Below the pieces are notes generated by a model. That model was not told the origin of the DNA. It saw only the letters and a program-made list of their open reading frames with translations, and searched no databases. This document shows positions 33,030 through 41,753 of a DNA stretch of 64,000 bases, piece after piece (positions within the stretch are counted from its first letter, which is position 1; each line of letters begins with the position of its first letter). The DNA is from Streptomyces nitrosporeus (GTDB taxonomy: Bacteria > Actinomycetota > Actinomycetes > Streptomycetales > Streptomycetaceae): contig NZ_CP023702.1 of assembly GCF_008704555.1 (NCBI RefSeq), forward strand, positions 7,486,001 through 7,550,000, read 5' to 3'. A program made the position numbers and the translations under genes.

Positions 33030-33505
33030 GCCGGGTCAGGTCACGGGCAGGGCCGGCACGGCCCTACCCGACGTCTCGCCCACCGCAGCACCTCTGACCG
33101 TGGCTCGGTTCACCAAAGGCCAGTGCCGGCCCTGTCCGGACCGCCCCCGGTGCGCCAGCTCCCGTAACCGGCTTTCCCCCGCGAGAACTCCGTGACCTGC
33201 AGGTCCGCGTCCGCGCGGAGCAGCAGACACCCGAGCGGAAGGCCTGCTACGCGGTCCGTTCCGGAGTGGGGGGCACCATCGATGAGTCCGCCCACGGACA
33301 CGGCATCCGCCGCTGCCGCTACCGAGAACAGGACAAGAGCCCCCTGCAACACGTACTTACAGCCATCGCCGTGAACATCGAACGGCTCAGCAGCCGGTCA
33401 GCGGCCGAGGAAGCATCGCCACCGAGACCGCCGACCGCTTTCACGACCTTCCTGGACCATAACGGCCTGCCCCGGTCGAATTCCTGGCGAACCCTCGGAA
33501 CCTGA
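33030..33505 (+). pseudogene. C-terminal remnant of an IS1182-family transposase
   Basis: One frame reads RFTKGQCRPCPDRPRC, and a shifted frame continues RELRDLQVRVRAEQQTPERK, GTIDESAHGHGIRRCRYR, LQHVLTAIAVNIERLS and FLDHNGLPRSNSWRTLGT with a stop at 33503-33505. This is the conserved C-terminal part of IS1182 transposases. A frameshift near 33178 and loss of the N-terminal two thirds make it nonfunctional. No terminal repeats were found. Confidence 0.85.
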
Positions 33506-33538
33506 GCCCGGCCCACCAAGATCCCCGACAGGATCAAG

Positions 33539-34126
33539 TCAGTTGAAGACGTCCAGGAGGTCCGGCCAGGAGCCCGCGTCACCGGCGGAGCGGGGCCGCA
33601 TCGGAAGCGGATCCGGGTAGGCCGCCGCTGCGGCCCTCGCGCGGACGACGTCGGGCCCGCCGCACGCCTCGACCGCGAAGGCGCCGAAGACCTCGGCGAA
33701 GGCGGCCGGGTCGCGGAACTCCACGCCGAACGCCCGGCCGTCCCGCAGCGGCACCCACACCACCCGGTCGAACCGCCTCCATTCCGGCACCGGCTGGTCG
33801 TCGGCGGTCGACCGGCCCTCCAGCCACAGCCGTGCCACATGCAGCAGGTTCACCTGCTCCATCGGCAGCCGCTTGCGCCGTACCCGTAGTCCACGCGCCG
33901 TCAGCTCGACACGCTGGTCCTTCTTCGGGTACCAGACGACGCCGATCCCGAACGGCACCCACAGCAGGACCCCGATCATCGGCCAGACCAGAGCGTCGCC
34001 CCACGACCGGAGCAGCCCGCCGTCCAACAGGTACAGGGCCCCGAAGACCAGAACCCACTTCGCCGTCATCCGCCAGAACCCCGTGCCCTGCCGGTACAGG
34101 ACCCGCCGCTTCTCCGTCATCGCCAT
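33539..34126 (-). CDS. PH-like domain membrane protein of unknown function
   Basis: 195 residues. Two helices near the N-terminus (WVLVFGALYLLDGGLL, PMIGVLLWVPFGIGVVWY) are followed by a beta-rich soluble part (QRVELTARGLRVRRKRLPME, FDRVVWVPLRDGRAFGVEF, FRDPAAFAEVFGAF). This matches the bacterial PH-like membrane protein layout common in Streptomyces. Its function is unknown. ATG 34126 is followed by another ATG two codons later; the ribosome site is weak. The convergent neighbour is IS1182 debris. Confidence 0.7.
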   Translation of the reverse strand: MAMTEKRRVLYRQGTGFWRMTAKWVLVFGALYLLDGGLLRSWGDALVWPMIGVLLWVPFGIGVVWYPKKDQRVELTARGLRVRRKRLPMEQVNLLHVARLWLEGRSTADDQPVPEWRRFDRVVWVPLRDGRAFGVEFRDPAAFAEVFGAFAVEACGGPDVVRARAAAAAYPDPLPMRPRSAGDAGSWPDLLDVFN

Positions 34127-34388
34127 GCCCGCACGTTATCCGCCGCTCCACAGCCCACCGCGGGCACCCTCCGCCACCGCGGGGCGGACGGTGTCACCGG
34201 CCGCCTCCGTCCGCAGTCCAGACACCCGTACTCCCGGCAGGGCCACGATTCCAGCCCCGCGGAAGCCGTAGGCGCCGCCGCACACCCCGCACGCCTTCGC
34301 CACCGTCCCGGGGAGCACGGCGGACGTGCTGTTCGCCTCCACCCGGGCTCACCCGGGAACGGCGCACTTCGACCACCTGTGGCTCCTG

Positions 34389-34613
34389 AAGGCTGTCCCG
34401 TAATCCGTGGTGGAGCAGCGTGCGGCGTCAGACGGTGGGGGTCCCTCCCGCGCCGTTCAGGCTGTGGGGGAGCATCGCAAGGCGGAGGGGCGTTCGCGTA
34501 CGTATGGGGGTACCCCCGGGCGAAGCCACTGGGGGAGTATGCGGACGTTCCGACAACGCCGCGAGGTGCCGTGGCTGTCGTCGCACGCCCGCCAGGGATT
34601 ACGGGGCAGCCTT
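34389..34613. mobile_element. 225-bp MITE-like element with 22-bp inverted ends
   Basis: The left end GGCTGTCCCGTAATCCGTGG (34391-34410) and the right end CCAGGGATTACGGGGCAGCC (34592-34611) are inverted repeats matching at 18 of 20 bases. Two more bases (AA/TT) extend each end. The interior holds no transposase. The ends look like termini of a Streptomyces IS5-type element, so an external transposase could have moved it. A truncated relative lies at 26699-26770. No clear target duplication is visible. It sits about 180 bases upstream of a secreted-protein gene and may have altered its promoter. Confidence 0.75.
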
Positions 34614-34792
34614 TGGGACGGGTGATGCGCGGTGAAGCCGGCCAGGGCGGCGTCGTGGTGATCAAATCGTTGCCGCACCGCATACAACCGCGTACAGCCT
34701 TCCGTTGTCCTCCAGTCAGCCGCGAGGACGAACCTCTGGCCGGTGCTCCTACGCGCTCGGTCCAGGCTGTACGGGAAAGGACGGGCCCGAAG

Positions 34793-35572
34793 ATGGGGAA
34801 GACGGTGTGGAGAGCGGTGACGGCCGGTGGAGTGGCCGTCGCGTTCGCGGGGGCGGCGGCGGTGCCGGCCGGCGCGGCGGAGGGAGGGGTCTCCTTCACC
34901 GGGGTCGCGGTGAACGGCGGGAAGCCGATCGTGATCGGGGTCAAGGAGGAGGTCGAGGTGCATGCGGTCTTCCGGATGACGACCAAACTCAAATACGACT
35001 CCGGTCCGACGGTGTTCCCCTACCGGGGCAGGCCCGACGGCGGAGACACCCTGCACAGCTCCGTCATCGGCAGCGACTGCGAGATCGTGAACAAGGCGAA
35101 AGGGATCTGCGACTTCGAGGAATGGCTGTACATAGACCCGCGGCACCTCGACTTCGGGAACGAGGACGCCGGGACCTGGAGGACCGCCGCCCGTGTCTTC
35201 CTCGCCGGTGACGCCCACGACACCGACGACGAGAACCTCCCGTTGCAGGTCAAGCGGGCCACACGCGTCACCGTCAACGCCTCGCCGGAGCCGGTCGCGA
35301 GAGGGAAGACGATCACCGTGTCCGGGCGGGTCACACGGGCGAACTGGGACACCCACACGTACCAGGGGTACGCGGGCCGCACGGTGAGCCTGCAGTTCAA
35401 AGCGGCGGGCACCTCCTCGTACAGGACGGTCGGGAAAGCGACGTCGAACAGTACGGGCGCGCTCAAGGCCACGGTGAAAGCAACCGGGCCGGGGACATGG
35501 CGGTGGACGTACTACGGGAACTCCACCTCCGGAGCGAGGTCGTCGACCGGGGACTACGTCGCCGTGCGGTAG
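34793..35572 (+). CDS. Secreted Ig-like/beta-sandwich protein
   Basis: 259 residues. The signal peptide is MGKTVWRAVTAGGVAVAFAG to PAGAA. The mature protein has two beta-rich parts. The first has a disulfide candidate (SDCEIVNKAKGICDF) and YIDPRHLDFGNEDAGTWRT. The second resembles the Ig-like repeat often written PxxVxxGKxVTVSGxV (PEPVARGKTITVSGRV, YAGRTVSLQFKAAGTSSYRT, TGPGTWRWTYYGN). The function is unknown; cell-surface or secreted binding roles are typical. AAAGGA lies upstream of ATG 34793. It is convergent with the next gene across a strong hairpin. Confidence 0.75.
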   Translation: MGKTVWRAVTAGGVAVAFAGAAAVPAGAAEGGVSFTGVAVNGGKPIVIGVKEEVEVHAVFRMTTKLKYDSGPTVFPYRGRPDGGDTLHSSVIGSDCEIVNKAKGICDFEEWLYIDPRHLDFGNEDAGTWRTAARVFLAGDAHDTDDENLPLQVKRATRVTVNASPEPVARGKTITVSGRVTRANWDTHTYQGYAGRTVSLQFKAAGTSSYRTVGKATSNSTGALKATVKATGPGTWRWTYYGNSTSGARSSTGDYVAVR

Positions 35573-35726
35573 GCGACGCGCGCACCGGCTCACCGCCCAG
35601 GGGCCGGGACCCGTGCCCACGCGAGCCCGCCCCCTGAACCGGCCGGCCCGCCACCGCTCCCGGCCCGCTTCCCGGGAGCGATGTGCACGGCACCTGGCGC
35701 GGAACCCCGGGCGCACTGTTCCGCCG

Positions 35727-35773
35727 GGCCGGCCACCGCGCACCCGGGCACAGCCGGTGCGCGGTGGCCGGCC
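35727..35773. terminator. Perfect 18-bp hairpin between convergent genes
   Basis: Arms 35727-35744 and 35756-35773 are fully complementary with an 11-base loop. It lies between the plus-strand secreted-protein gene and the minus-strand membrane-protein gene, as expected for a bidirectional terminator. Confidence 0.7.
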
Positions 35774-35826
35774 GGGGCGGGCCCCCCGGGTACGGGCGCC
35801 GAGGTCCTCCACAGGCCGAGCCGGAG

Positions 35827-36213
35827 TCATGCCGGGACGAAGTCCGGCCACCAGGGTGGGACGTTGCCCGGGCACAACGGGCTGGGGTAGGAGTCCGGCA
35901 TGCCGAGCCATGTGACAAGGAACCAGGTGAACCACAGGGTGAAGACGAGCCCCGCGGCCAGGGCCGTCCCGCGATGACGTCTTCCGAGGGTGCTGTGCAG
36001 GACCACCCACGAAACCGCAGTGGTGACCCATACAAGAGGTGAAAGAAACAGCAGAGCCGTGCTGTTGGCCGCTGCGCCGACGCCGATGTCACACGCGGCC
36101 CATGCCCTCCCGATCGCGGTAACGGCCGCCACCGTGGTCAGCCCGCCGATGAGAAAGCCGGAACCGGCCCCTTTGATCCCACGGCGCGGAGGGGCCGGTG
36201 GTTCTGCTCCCAC
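35827..36213 (-). CDS. Small membrane protein of unknown function
   Basis: 128 residues with three or four helices: GFLIGGLTTVAAVTAIGRAW, STALLFLSPLVWVTTAVSWV and ALAAGLVFTLWFTWFLVTWL. A tail rich in Pro and Trp follows (LCPGNVPPWWPDF). No family is recognised. GTG 36213 is preferred because GGGGGA lies six bases upstream; the frame is open for 29 more codons upstream without a better start. Confidence 0.6.
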   Translation of the reverse strand: MGAEPPAPPRRGIKGAGSGFLIGGLTTVAAVTAIGRAWAACDIGVGAAANSTALLFLSPLVWVTTAVSWVVLHSTLGRRHRGTALAAGLVFTLWFTWFLVTWLGMPDSYPSPLCPGNVPPWWPDFVPA

Positions 36214-36460
36214 GATCTGTCCCCCGTCTCGCCGTAGACACGGAGAGTACCAACGAGGGCGAACAGCTTCGGAGATCCTCAGAGCCGGCCCCCGGGCCAT
36301 CGGCGACGGGATCCCGCTCTTTCTCCCGTAACGAGTCGGTGCGTGACAGCGGGTGAGGCGTCGTTGCCGGCAGGTGGCATGACCCGGTTGCGGCGGTCAT
36401 GGTCAATCGGCGGTCCTGGCGCATCGGCTGTCCACCGGAATCTCGCGGCATCGTCTGGCG

Positions 36461-36998
36461 TGCTTGACCGGGGAGCAGGCCGCGCCGTGGCGGGCCGGTG
36501 GCGAAGGCCGCCGCCATGCCGCACGAGGCGGGGCCAGGAAGCGGGGTGCGGGTGCCGGCGCCCGTCACCAGCTGGTGTCCGTCGACCGGTCGGTGGCCAC
36601 GCTGATCCATTTGCGCCATGATCTGCCGCACTCGGTCCCGGGCCCGTTGTCCGGTGTCGACCGCTCCACCGTCACCCCGCGCGCTCGGGGAGACACGTCG
36701 CCTCCTGGCCGAGCGGGGGTGCGCGGTCCCCGACCGCCCCGGCCTGCGTCTGCGGACGCTGCCGGACGTGTTCGCCTGTGCCCGGGCCGAAGGCGTCGAG
36801 CCGCGGCTGGACGCCGCCGGGATCCAGGTCCGCAGACCACCGGCCAACCGCGGCGGTCGCCGTGCGTTCGTGCCGGGCAAGAAGAAGCGGAACACCATGA
36901 AGGCCACCGCGGTTGCCGGTCGGCGGGGCCGCACGTCATGGAACGATGCCCTGCGACCTGGACGTATGCACGATGCCGCAGCCACCCGCGACACCTGA
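36461..36998 (+). pseudogene. Frameshifted IS5-type transposase remnant
   Basis: The first frame reads LTGEQAAPWRAGGEGRRHAA, VSVDRSVATLIHLRHDLPHS and GVDRSTVT. After a shift near 36690 another frame reads RRLLAERGCAVPDRPGLRLR, IQVRRPPANRGGRRAFVPGK and KKRNTMKATAVAGRRGR. This is the HTH and first catalytic part of an IS5-type DDE transposase that is truncated after the RPGRMHD motif. It is inactive. Confidence 0.82.
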
Positions 36999-38001
36999 GA
37001 ACAGGCCACGACCAGGTGAAACACGTCTTACCCGCTATCAGGCACCAACTCGTGAGAGCCCGGACGCCATGAACAGCATTCGTCAGCTCACGCGTACGCA
37101 TCTCCACCACCTCGGGGAGTACAGCGCCTGGACCGGCGACCCGGTCGCTGCTGCGGTGAACGCGTCCTGAAGGCGGCGCAGGCGTCCGGCGGTGGCATCG
37201 AGTGCTTCCCCGTCCGTGCGGGATTCCCACAGGACCCGCAGCACCGACGGGCCCGGGCCCTGACGGACCTCGCCGCCGGACCGTACACCGCCGTCGTGGA
37301 GGGCCTGAACGGGCTGCGCCCAGACGCACGTCGAAGGCCAGGGAGACAAAGCCGCGACGGGCTGCGCGGCCTCCGAGGCGCGTCCGCGTCACGCCCTCGG
37401 CGACGAAAGCAGCCGGGCGGGCTCCGGCCGTGGCGGCGGAAGCCGGAGCGTCACTTTTGGACAATCGCGCAACGCAGAGACACGTCCGGCAGCAACCCGC
37501 CCGATCCGAGCGGGACGGGGGCTGCTGCCCAATGCCCCAGGGACCCGCGGGCCGGGAGAGCGCAGGCATCGCGCACCACTTCCGTACGGGCCGTCCGGTC
37601 TGCCGGAGGGCACAGAGACCGCAGGTACGGGGTGCCGGCGGGCTCCGCCCCGGAAGATCCCGGGATCCGGCGTGCTGGGGTGCGGCATGGTCCGCCAGGG
37701 GCGCGGCGGCCGGCCTCCCGGGCTTCTTCGGCCGCGGCGCAGAGGCGCGTGAGCCCGGCGCTCATCCGCCTCGGAACACACAGTCACTGATCAGGTGCAT
37801 GGCCGCCGTGGCCGAATCATCGCCCTGGTGCGGAAAGAGCCGCCTGGTGTCGGATGGACGCAGGACACCAAACGGCTCACCACGGAGGCGTATCGTGCTC
37901 AATCCCGGACAGCCGCCCTTGGCACCACCGGTCGCCCGGCCGGCCTGCTGCGGGCTTGCACCGTACGGCGGCTCGGGCCGCGTCGAGAACATACCGGCCC
38001 C
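36999..38001. other. Gene-poor 1-kb region between transposase debris and the UbiA operon
   Basis: No intact gene is supported. A minus-strand frame at 37083-37349 (EVRQGPGPSVLRVLWESRTD and ALDATAGRLRRLQDAFTAAA) has coding-like composition and may be the stub of a lost gene. The rest looks like noncoding, rearranged DNA. The promoter for the UbiA operon should lie in its right-hand part. Confidence 0.4.
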
Positions 38002-39081
38002 GTGACGGCGTCGGCCGAACGCCCGCTGCCTCGCGTCCTGGGGCCTGAGGAATTCGCCGCCCTCGGCCCGGCCCAGCGCGAGGAGGCGGTGCGCGGCACC
38101 CCGGGCAGCGCGGGGTGGCCGGAGACCGCGCGCATCGCCTTCATGCTGGGCCGCCCACGCACCTGCGTGCCCGGCAATCTGGCGTTTGCACTCGGCTGGG
38201 CTGCTGCGGGAGGTACGGTCTCCCCGGCCTTCTTCCTTGGCATGATCATGGCATTCATCTACGGGCTGATGGCCAACCTCTACAACGCCTACACGGATCT
38301 GGCGGAGGACAGCCGGAATCTTCCCGGGCGGGTCTGGCTGGTACTGCGGGTCGGACACCGCCGGACCCTGTGGACCGGCCACGCGATATCCGGCCTGCTG
38401 ATCGTCCTGACCATCCCCTACGGTGGCGTCTCACTGCTCCCGCTGATGCTGTTACTGCTGGTCGGGGCGCACCAGTACTCATTCCGTCCGCTACGGCTGA
38501 AGAACGGGCCCGTGGTAGGACTGCTGGCCTTCAGCCTCGCGGTCTTCGGCCCGTTCCTGCTCGGCGCCGCCGGAGGGCCTCAGGCGCCGGAGGGCACCAC
38601 CTGGGCGCTGTTCGGCTTCCTGGTGGTGTGGTTCGCGGCCAAGGGCATGGTGAAGAACCTCCCGGACTTCGACGGAGACCGTGAGGCCGGGCTGCGTACG
38701 TCGGCGACGGTCTTCGCGACCCGCCCGGCCGCCGCGCGGGCAGCCACGGTGATGACGCTGATCGGGTACCTCTCGCCCGCGGTGTTCGTGGCCGCCGGAC
38801 TGCTTCCCTCCCGCATCCTGTGGGCGCTCCTGTGGACGGTGGCGGCGCTGGTGCAGTGCCGAGCGATGGCCAGGGCCTTGCAGACCGCCCGGGCCAACGC
38901 CGTGCTCAAGGTCGACATGCTGCTGTCGACGGCCTTTCTCGCCTCGGTGCTGGTGCTCCACTCACCCGGGTGGGTCTCGGTCACGGGGGTGGCCCTGGGG
39001 GCCGCCCTGCTCTTCGGCAGTGACCTTCTGGCGCTGGACTCCCGGCGCCGGAGCGACGTCACGACTGCGACCTCTCCCTGA
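38002..39081 (+). CDS. UbiA-superfamily prenyltransferase or terpene cyclase
   Basis: 359 residues with about nine helices. The two Asp-rich Mg-diphosphate motifs are present: NAYTDLAED (NxxxDxxxD, in NLYNAYTDLAEDSRN) and DFDGD (in NLPDFDGDREAG). The enzyme would attach a prenyl chain to an aromatic or other acceptor, or cyclise a prenyl diphosphate, as UbiA-type terpene cyclases do. GTG 38002 is chosen by family length; its ribosome site is weak and the upstream 69 in-frame codons look noncoding. It is the first gene of a five-gene run ending at 42972 and the likely scaffold-forming step. Confidence 0.88.
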   Translation: MTASAERPLPRVLGPEEFAALGPAQREEAVRGTPGSAGWPETARIAFMLGRPRTCVPGNLAFALGWAAAGGTVSPAFFLGMIMAFIYGLMANLYNAYTDLAEDSRNLPGRVWLVLRVGHRRTLWTGHAISGLLIVLTIPYGGVSLLPLMLLLLVGAHQYSFRPLRLKNGPVVGLLAFSLAVFGPFLLGAAGGPQAPEGTTWALFGFLVVWFAAKGMVKNLPDFDGDREAGLRTSATVFATRPAAARAATVMTLIGYLSPAVFVAAGLLPSRILWALLWTVAALVQCRAMARALQTARANAVLKVDMLLSTAFLASVLVLHSPGWVSVTGVALGAALLFGSDLLALDSRRRSDVTTATSP

Positions 39082-39174
39082 CACAGCCGCCCGCCGCGGT
39101 GCCGCCCGAACTCACCCCCGGCCACCTGACCCCGCCCTCACCGGGCGGCCCCGAGGACCAGAAGGACACGACGC

Positions 39175-40611
39175 ATGCCCGCCATTCCCAGCCCTCGGAC
39201 TCCCGCACAGCTCTTCCGTGCCGGCCGGGCCTTCCAGCATTCGCTGCCGGAAGGCCTGGAGCACCTCCGGGACACCTACGGTCCGGTCAGTGCCTTCGGT
39301 ATCGGCCCCACCCGCACCCACTTCCTCTTCGGACCGGACGCCAACGCCCTGGTCATGAAGAACGAGGACAACTTCCGCTTCAGCGGCGCCTACGACATGC
39401 TGCGGCCCATCGCCGGGAACACCGCCCTGGTCACCACCGACGGCGAACCGCACGCCCGCCGCAAGCGCAAAGCGAGGCCCTCGTTCCACCGCGGCGGGGC
39501 GGAAGAGAGCACCCGGCTGATCCTGGCGTCCATCGACGCGACAATCGACAGCTGGCGCCCCGGACAGCACGTGGACGTCCACGGCGCTCTGCGCTCAGCG
39601 ATCCGCAGCGCGATGCTGCGCCAGTTCTGCGGCGAACGGTTGGCGGCCCGGGAGGATTACCTGGCCACCGAGCTGGAGCGGATCCACGAGCTGATGGACC
39701 GTCCGCTGCCGCAACAGCTGATCGCCTGGAAGCTGCCCAGCACCGCGCGCAGAAGGGCACTGGACGCGATCGCGGCCGTGGAGCGGCTCATCTACGAGGA
39801 GATCCGGCGCAGGCGGCGAGAGCGCGACCCCGGCGGGCGGGGCGCCGAGGGGCGGATGCCCGCTGGGGATCCGGGCGTCCAGGGACAGCCGCCCGCCGAC
39901 GGTCCAGGTGATCTGATCTCAGTGATGCTCTCCGCGGACGGCCCCACGATGTCGGACCAGGAAGTACGCGACATGGTGGTCAGCGCGCTGATCGCCGGTT
40001 ACGACCCGGTCGGCTCGGGCCTCGGCTGGGCCGTCTACAACTCCCTGAACACACCGGGCGTCTGGCAGCGGCTTCGCGAGGAGGCGTCGGCGGCGCCCGC
40101 GCCTGACGCGACCTCGGCGGCCGAAGTGCGCGAGTTGCGCTACACGCAGTGGGTGGTCCAGGAGAGCCTCCGCACGCACCCGCCCGTGGTGATGAGCCCT
40201 CGCCGGTGCGTCCGGAGCTTCCGCTTCCAGGGCCATCTGATCCCCGGGGGCAGCCTGGTGGCGGTGAGCGAGTACATCACGCACCGCTCGCTCGCGGTCT
40301 GGCGGGAGCCGGACCGCTTCCTGCCGGAACGCTGGGACACCTCCCGGGAGGGGCACCGCGCTCCCACCCCGTTCGAGTATCTGCCCTACGGATACGGAGG
40401 GCGCCGGTGCATCGGCGCGAACATCGCCTCGGTGGTCCTGCCCGCCGCGCTGTCGCGGCTCGCCCGGCGCACCACGCTCGAACTGCGGACGCGCCGTCCG
40501 CAGTTCGGCGGCATCCCGGCGCTGATTCCCCGTGACGGCCTGTTCGTCGAGGTGGGCGCGGCACCACGGGAGGAAAAGGCCGGCAGCGTCCTCACGAAGG
40601 ATCCGCGGTGA
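39175..40611 (+). CDS. Cytochrome P450 with atypical I-helix
   Basis: 478 residues, longer than most Streptomyces P450s (about 400). The heme loop YLPYGYGGRRCIGANIA holds the ligand Cys; the usual Phe of FGxGxRxCxG is Tyr. The ExxR motif is ESLRTHPP. The I-helix reads SALIAGYDPVGS, so the conserved Thr of AGxDT is Pro, which may change oxygen activation. A Gly/Arg-rich insert (RDPGGRGAEGRMPAGDPG) lengthens the middle. GAAGGACAC precedes ATG 39175. It should oxidise the UbiA product. Redox partners are not encoded nearby. The stop overlaps the methyltransferase start (GTGA). Confidence 0.92.
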   Translation: MPAIPSPRTPAQLFRAGRAFQHSLPEGLEHLRDTYGPVSAFGIGPTRTHFLFGPDANALVMKNEDNFRFSGAYDMLRPIAGNTALVTTDGEPHARRKRKARPSFHRGGAEESTRLILASIDATIDSWRPGQHVDVHGALRSAIRSAMLRQFCGERLAAREDYLATELERIHELMDRPLPQQLIAWKLPSTARRRALDAIAAVERLIYEEIRRRRRERDPGGRGAEGRMPAGDPGVQGQPPADGPGDLISVMLSADGPTMSDQEVRDMVVSALIAGYDPVGSGLGWAVYNSLNTPGVWQRLREEASAAPAPDATSAAEVRELRYTQWVVQESLRTHPPVVMSPRRCVRSFRFQGHLIPGGSLVAVSEYITHRSLAVWREPDRFLPERWDTSREGHRAPTPFEYLPYGYGGRRCIGANIASVVLPAALSRLARRTTLELRTRRPQFGGIPALIPRDGLFVEVGAAPREEKAGSVLTKDPR

Positions 40612-41753
40612 CGGCACCGAGCACGGGCCGCCCCGAGGCGGTCGCCGTGCCCGACGGCACGCGGGCGTCCCACGCCTGGCGGATGCGGGAAATGATCTAC
40701 GGTCACGTGCGCTCACGGGCCGTCTGCGCCGCCGCCGAACTGGGTCTCGCGGACGCGATCGGCGACAGATCGCCGACCGCGGCGGAACTGGCCACAACCA
40801 CGGGGGCCGACCCGGCGCTGCTCTCCCGTCTCCTGCGCGCGCTGGTCTCCTTCGGCGTGCTGCGCCGGGGACCGGGCGACGGAGCCGAGAGCTACGGCCT
40901 CACGCCGCTCGGCGAGACCCTGCGGTCCGACGCTCCGGCCTCGGCCCTGCCGACCGCCCTCCTGGTCGCCACGACGATGGCGCCCGCCTGGGAGCGGCTC
41001 ACTGAAGTGGTCCGCAGCGGACGACCTGCCTTCGCGGATGTCTTCGGCACGGATTTCTTCTCGCACCTGGACGGCGACCCCTGGCTGCGGGGCATCTTCG
41101 ACCGGTCCCAGGAAACCGGGCTCGCGTTGGAACTGCGGGGCCTTCTCCAGGGGGTGGACTTCTCCGGCCCACTGTCCGTCGTCGACGTCGGCGGCGGGGA
41201 CGGCGCGCTGCTGACCGGCCTGCTGCAAGACCGCCCCGCAGTGCGCGGGGTGCTGGTCGACCTCCCAGCTGCGCTGCCCGCGGCGGCCCGCAGGGTGGCT
41301 GATGCCGGACTCGCCGACCGGTGCGAGCTGGTCGAAGGCGACTTCCTCGACAGCCTGCCCGCCGGCGGCGACCTCTACCTGCTGCGCCACATCCTGCATG
41401 ACTGGGACGACACGTCCTGCCGCCTCGTCCTGCAAAACTGCCGGCGCGCCATGAGGCCTGGCGCCCGGGTGGTCGTCGTCGACCATCTGGCCGACGCGGA
41501 GGACGGGCACGGCACGGTCCCGGGACCCAGCGGCCAGTGGGGGGCGCTGATGGACCTCTACATGATGTCCCTGTTCACAGGGGGCCGGGAGAGGACCCAG
41601 GAGGAGATAGCCGGCTTGTTCCGCGAGGCGGGGCTGGCCCTCGTGCGAACCACCCTGCTGCCCGGCGGCACCGGGGTGCTGGAGGCGCGCGGCGACGACT
41701 TCACGGAGCGGGCGCGGGACGGCTTCTGGGGCGAGAAGGACGGTGACCGCTGA
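40608..41753 (+). CDS. SAM-dependent O-methyltransferase (plant-type, dimerising)
   Basis: 381 residues. The N-terminal dimerisation/winged-helix domain (AVCAAAELGLADAIGDRSPT, DPALLSRLLRALVSFGVL) precedes the Rossmann core VVDVGGGDGALLTGLL. The catalytic His lies in YLLRHILHDWDDTSC, as in acetylserotonin and hydroxyneurosporene O-methyltransferases. It should methylate a hydroxyl, perhaps one installed by the P450. GAAGGA lies before GTG 40608, which overlaps the P450 stop. Its own stop shares a base with the next start (TGATG). Confidence 0.93.
   Translation: MTAPSTGRPEAVAVPDGTRASHAWRMREMIYGHVRSRAVCAAAELGLADAIGDRSPTAAELATTTGADPALLSRLLRALVSFGVLRRGPGDGAESYGLTPLGETLRSDAPASALPTALLVATTMAPAWERLTEVVRSGRPAFADVFGTDFFSHLDGDPWLRGIFDRSQETGLALELRGLLQGVDFSGPLSVVDVGGGDGALLTGLLQDRPAVRGVLVDLPAALPAAARRVADAGLADRCELVEGDFLDSLPAGGDLYLLRHILHDWDDTSCRLVLQNCRRAMRPGARVVVVDHLADAEDGHGTVPGPSGQWGALMDLYMMSLFTGGRERTQEEIAGLFREAGLALVRTTLLPGGTGVLEARGDDFTERARDGFWGEKDGDR

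Noticed and set aside
34136..34342. Small minus-strand frame of 68 codons
   Set aside because: The composition is ordinary for noncoding high-GC DNA and no motif or ribosome site supports it.
37083..37349. Minus-strand 88-codon frame with coding-like segments
   Set aside because: It has no recognisable family, no ribosome site and lies in rearranged DNA. At most it is a gene fragment.
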